This document shows, in pieces, positions 5,509 to 7,343 of a stretch of DNA of 7,343 bases (its first letter is position 1; every line of letters starts with the position of its first letter). A program made the translations under genes and the position numbers. The notes beneath the pieces were generated by a model. The model was given only the letters and a program-made list of their open reading frames with translations, had not been told where the DNA came from and did no database searches. The stretch comes from B18-G2 sp964432835 (lineage in GTDB: Archaea > Thermoplasmatota > E2 > DHVEG-1 > B18-G2): assembly GCA_964432835.1 (NCBI GenBank), contig CAYSPA010000057.1:1-7343 (forward strand). The letters are read 5' to 3'.

Positions 5509-6669
5509 GTGGAGAAAAAGGAACTCGCCGCCAGAATAGGTAGGAACGTCATACTGCTCGGTATAATAAGCTTTCTGAATGATGCGAGCAGCGAGATCAT
5601 CAGACCGATTCTTCCTCTTCTGATAGTTGCTCTGGGAGGAAATGAACTCATACTCGGGTTAATCTCCGGTCTGATGGAAAGTACATCCAGCTTGCTCAAG
5701 GTTTTTTCCGGGTACATATCTGATAGGGTGGGAAAAAGAAAGCCCATTGTATTTTCTGGCTATCTGGCGTCTGCGATATTCAAACTGCTTCTTTCGGCAT
5801 CAACGGTGTGGTATCACATAATGATTTTTGCAACCCTTGAGAGGGTTGGTAAGGGAATAAGAACCGCTCCGAGAGATGCTATAATCTCTGAATCGATGCC
5901 GGAGAAGAAGGGTAAAGGATTCGGTGTGCATAGGGCTCTCGACACCGCCGGCGCCGTACTGGGCGCATGTATGGCTTTTGTTTTGACATCGCTGATAGGT
6001 TTTGCATATACCAAATCTATACTGGTTGCAGCCGTCCTTTCTTTCGTATCCCTGATACCGTTTCTGTGGGTGAGAGAAACAAAGAAATCAATCAACAGGT
6101 CGGGCTTCTTTGAGGGTTTAAAAGAAATATCTCCATCCCTGAGGAAATTCCTCATAGTTGCGGCAATATTCGCTTTTGCAAACATCAGTTACATGTTTTT
6201 CATGCGCAGAGCGCAGGTCGTGTATGAGAATGATAATATGGTGCTACTTCTCTATATCTTGTTCAACATCTCCTACGCCGTCTTTGCCTATCCGTTTGGC
6301 ATCCTCTCTGACAGGGTGGGAAGAAAAAGCGTGCTGATATCGGGTTATATCCTCTTTGCCACGGTGTTTCTCGGTTTCATGGTGATATCTTCCGAGTATG
6401 GTCTGATTCTTCTTTTCCTGCTGTATGGGCTGGTCTACGCCATCGTGGATGCCAATCAGAGGGCGTTCGTTTCAGACCTGTCCACAGAAGACATCCGAGC
6501 AACATCTCTTGGGCTATTCCATACGACCGTTGGAATCATCGCCCTACCAGCTGGAACGATCGCCGGATATCTATGGACTGAGTTCGGTTATCATTTCACA
6601 TTCCTGTACGGTTTTGCAGCAAGCCTGATCGCGGCAATTTTGCTGGTTATATTTTTCAGAAGGAGGTAA
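5509..6669 (+). CDS. Major facilitator superfamily transporter, substrate unknown
   Basis: This 386-residue transporter has about twelve hydrophobic segments and belongs to the major facilitator superfamily (MFS_1, PF07690). It carries the motifs of a widespread uncharacterised branch in archaea and bacteria: FLNDASSE in helix 1 (22-29), SGYISDRVGKRKP in the loop 2-3 (67-79, motif A), GKGIRTAPRDA (114-124), HRALDTAGAVLG (141-152), the second-half motif A DRVGRKS (268-274) and NQRAFVSDL (316-324). These polar motifs include charged residues within predicted helices, but no substrate can be inferred. The start is GTG at 5509, the only usable start in frame before helix 1. GGAGGG at 5489-5494 is 14 bases upstream, longer than usual, so translation may instead be leaderless. 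The gene ends 8 bp before the end of a convergent small gene. Drug or metabolite efflux and sugar or organic acid uptake are all possible. Confidence 0.93.
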   Translation: MEKKELAARIGRNVILLGIISFLNDASSEIIRPILPLLIVALGGNELILGLISGLMESTSSLLKVFSGYISDRVGKRKPIVFSGYLASAIFKLLLSASTVWYHIMIFATLERVGKGIRTAPRDAIISESMPEKKGKGFGVHRALDTAGAVLGACMAFVLTSLIGFAYTKSILVAAVLSFVSLIPFLWVRETKKSINRSGFFEGLKEISPSLRKFLIVAAIFAFANISYMFFMRRAQVVYENDNMVLLLYILFNISYAVFAYPFGILSDRVGRKSVLISGYILFATVFLGFMVISSEYGLILLFLLYGLVYAIVDANQRAFVSDLSTEDIRATSLGLFHTTVGIIALPAGTIAGYLWTEFGYHFTFLYGFAASLIAAILLVIFFRRR

Positions 6670-6677
6670 ATCCTCTT

Positions 6678-6929
6678 CTATTCCTTCTTCCACTCAACTA
6701 TGCCAAAAATGGATGATATCACACTGAGGAGCGTGCCCACGCCAACGAGCCATAATCCTATATGGTACTGCTGTACGGGCGTTCTCGTTCCCCAGTCCCA
6801 TCCGTTAGTGACGGAGAAACCGTTTACCATTCCACTGACTCCTATATCTATAGCCCACAGTCCCAGCATGACAAAGAAAAGACCGAGTATTATGGCGGTG
6901 AGTACAGATATCTGTCTGAGACCTTTCAT
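6678..6929 (-). CDS. Small two-helix membrane protein (83 residues), function unknown
   Basis: This begins at ATG 6929 with MKGLRQIS and has hydrophobic helices at about 7-28 and 57-77. They are joined by a polar loop rich in Gly, Asn, Trp and Thr (NGWDWGTRTP at about 42-51), and the protein ends EWKKE. With a basic start and a charged end, both termini probably lie in the cytoplasm with the Trp-containing loop outside. The frame stays open upstream to about 7145, but that extension is Arg-, Tyr- and Ile-rich without coding character. A near-perfect TATA box (6956-6965) is centred about 31 bp before ATG 6929, so the short start is preferred and the transcript is probably leaderless. It is convergent with the transporter gene. 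I have an impression of similar small proteins in other euryarchaea, but no named family can be assigned. Confidence 0.72.
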   Translation of the reverse strand: MKGLRQISVLTAIILGLFFVMLGLWAIDIGVSGMVNGFSVTNGWDWGTRTPVQQYHIGLWLVGVGTLLSVISSIFGIVEWKKE

Positions 6930-6955
6930 CCTAGATATATATATTTGACAATCAA

Positions 6956-6965
6956 TTATATAAAT
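6956..6965 (-). promoter_or_regulatory. TATA box of the 83-residue membrane protein gene
   Basis: The minus strand reads ATTTATATAA, an excellent archaeal TATA match centred about 31 bp before the ATG at 6929. A second AT run, ATATATAT (6937-6944), is too close to the ATG to act as the box. The position predicts a leader of only a few bases or none. Confidence 0.6.
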
Positions 6966-6982
6966 TTTATAATTAATTAGTT

Positions 6983-7144
6983 GTCGACGATTCTGTAGGC
7001 GATACAGGGACAACCGGCACCTCGAAATTGTTTGTGGATGGATAAAGTTTCTATCTTTGGTGCGGTATATGGTGGCACAATGACTGTAAGAAGTGTCAGC
7101 AATCAACTTTGTGGAATTATAGTAATACGGTATCGGTGTTCTCA
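6983..7144 (+). pseudogene. Relic of an exported Ig/CARDB-like domain
   Basis: Conceptual translation gives GDTGTTGTSKLFVDG (6998-7042), then a TAA at 7043. A shift into the next frame gives KVSIFGAVYGGTMTVRSVSN (7044-7103). A second shift gives TLWNYSNTVSV (7106-7138). Joined, this follows the CARDB/FixG-type Ig pattern known from archaeal surface proteins: N-terminal Gly-rich 'GxxGTxxLxVxG' strand, 'xVxxxxxxxxGxTxTV' strands, and a closing 'NTVSV' strand. No start or signal peptide is present. The similarity is weaker than for the relic at 1458-1833 and rests on pattern reading only. It sits about 100 bp upstream of the exported protein gene at 7240, on the same strand. Confidence 0.45.
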
Positions 7145-7206
7145 CCTATGGATCATCCCCGCTTCCCCAGTTTATTATGTAATGTTTCCTATCCTTAAGA
7201 CCAAAA

Positions 7207-7215
7207 TTTTTTATC
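7207..7215 (+). promoter_or_regulatory. TATA-like box for the exported protein gene
   Basis: TTTTTTATC is centred about 28 bp before the ATG at 7240, preceded by CCAAAA as a possible BRE. The spacing predicts transcription starting at or next to the start codon. The second AT-rich block, TTATAATAATT (7224-7234), is too close to serve this start. Confidence 0.45.
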
Positions 7216-7239
7216 GATTCAAGTTATAATAATTCAGTG

Positions 7240-7343
7240 ATGGTGAGAAAGCTCATCGCCATCTTATTGACACTGCTGATTTTATTCTCTTCAATCTCTG
7301 TTGTAACCTCTGGTCAAAAGAATCAGGACGATGAAAACAGCGG
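7240..7343 (+). CDS. Exported protein, N-terminus only (runs off the right edge)
   Basis: Thirty-four complete codons are present. The sequence opens MVRKLIAILL, a basic start (Arg3, Lys4), followed by a hydrophobic core of about 16 residues rich in Leu and Ile. A more polar SSISVVTSG segment follows, and then an acidic, hydrophilic stretch begins (QKNQDDENSG). This is a clear Sec-type signal peptide, with cleavage likely near the Thr-Ser-Gly at about 26-28; no lipobox cysteine is seen. A GTG at 7237 is also in frame, but ATG 7240 is preferred from the TATA spacing. The acidic low-complexity opening after the signal suggests a cell-surface or secreted protein. The function cannot be told from this fragment. 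An adjacent relic of an Ig-like domain raises the possibility of a surface-protein locus. Confidence 0.72.
   Translation, partial: MVRKLIAILLTLLILFSSISVVTSGQKNQDDENS

Larger units (their letters stand above)
6930..7239. other. Intergenic region holding one relic and two promoters
   Basis: This 310-bp stretch has no intact gene. The left 50 bp is very AT-rich and carries the promoter of the small membrane protein. The middle holds the Ig/CARDB-like relic. The right end carries the likely promoter of the exported protein gene. In the remaining part (about 7145-7205) I see nothing. Confidence 0.6.

Noticed and set aside
5469..5747. Minus-strand open frame opposite the start of the transporter
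   Set aside because: It is a reverse-strand shadow of the transporter gene, and it would occupy the promoter region.
6670..6692. Pyrimidine-rich tract after the transporter stop codon as a terminator
   Set aside because: It lacks an uninterrupted T-run and mostly encodes the Glu- and Lys-rich end of the convergent small protein, so it is not supported as a terminator.
6930..7145. Long N-terminal extension of the 83-residue membrane protein
   Set aside because: The extra residues lack coding character, and a strong TATA box lies within the extension, just upstream of ATG 6929.
7032..7229. Plus-strand open frame of 65 codons in the right intergenic region
   Set aside because: It starts at TTG without a ribosome site. 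Its first part matches one piece of the frameshifted Ig/CARDB-like relic and the rest has no protein-like character.

Overview
The window looks like a chromosome segment of a euryarchaeote, probably a thermophile or a relative of one. The reasons are an archaeal-type translation-associated GTPase with a four-cysteine insert and TGS domain, a geranylgeranyl-reductase-family flavoprotein (archaeal ether-lipid saturation), the first codons of an archaeal-type fructose-1,6-bisphosphate aldolase/phosphatase, archaeal TATA boxes placed about 25-30 bp before start codons (leaderless transcripts), and heavy use of AGA/AGG and ATA codons. I cannot name the genus. No rRNA, tRNA, CRISPR array, insertion sequence or integrase is visible.

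Layout, left to right. Positions 1-41 (minus) hold the N-terminus of the aldolase/phosphatase, with a strong Shine-Dalgarno sequence and a TATA box. Positions 140-1231 (minus) encode an MscS-type mechanosensitive channel. Positions 1232-1838 contain no intact gene; the right part (about 1458-1833, plus) is a decayed coding sequence that still reads as a BACON-like domain followed by a bacterial Ig-like domain, broken by stops and frameshifts. Positions 1839-5444 (minus) form a tight four-gene operon in transcription order: a polymer-forming (bactofilin-like) beta-helix protein, the YchF/Obg-like GTPase, the geranylgeranyl reductase homologue, and a small basic two-helix membrane protein. Positions 5509-6669 (plus) encode a major facilitator transporter, diverging from the operon across a 64-bp promoter region. 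Positions 6678-6929 (minus) encode an 83-residue membrane protein, convergent with the transporter. Positions 6930-7239 are intergenic, with a second decayed Ig/CARDB-like fragment (about 6983-7144, plus). At 7240 a secreted or lipid-anchored protein begins and runs off the end.

How the parts relate. The operon pairs a membrane-associated polymer-forming scaffold candidate with a GTPase that acts at the ribosome and a flavoenzyme for lipid saturation, so a membrane-related theme with a housekeeping GTPase is reasonable but is inference. The channel, transporter and two small proteins make the whole window strongly envelope-related. The two relics suggest that this region once carried, or received pieces of, large exported multi-domain surface proteins.

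I found no convincing complete new defence or mobile system. The most interesting items are the two surface-protein relics and the polymer-forming protein operon.
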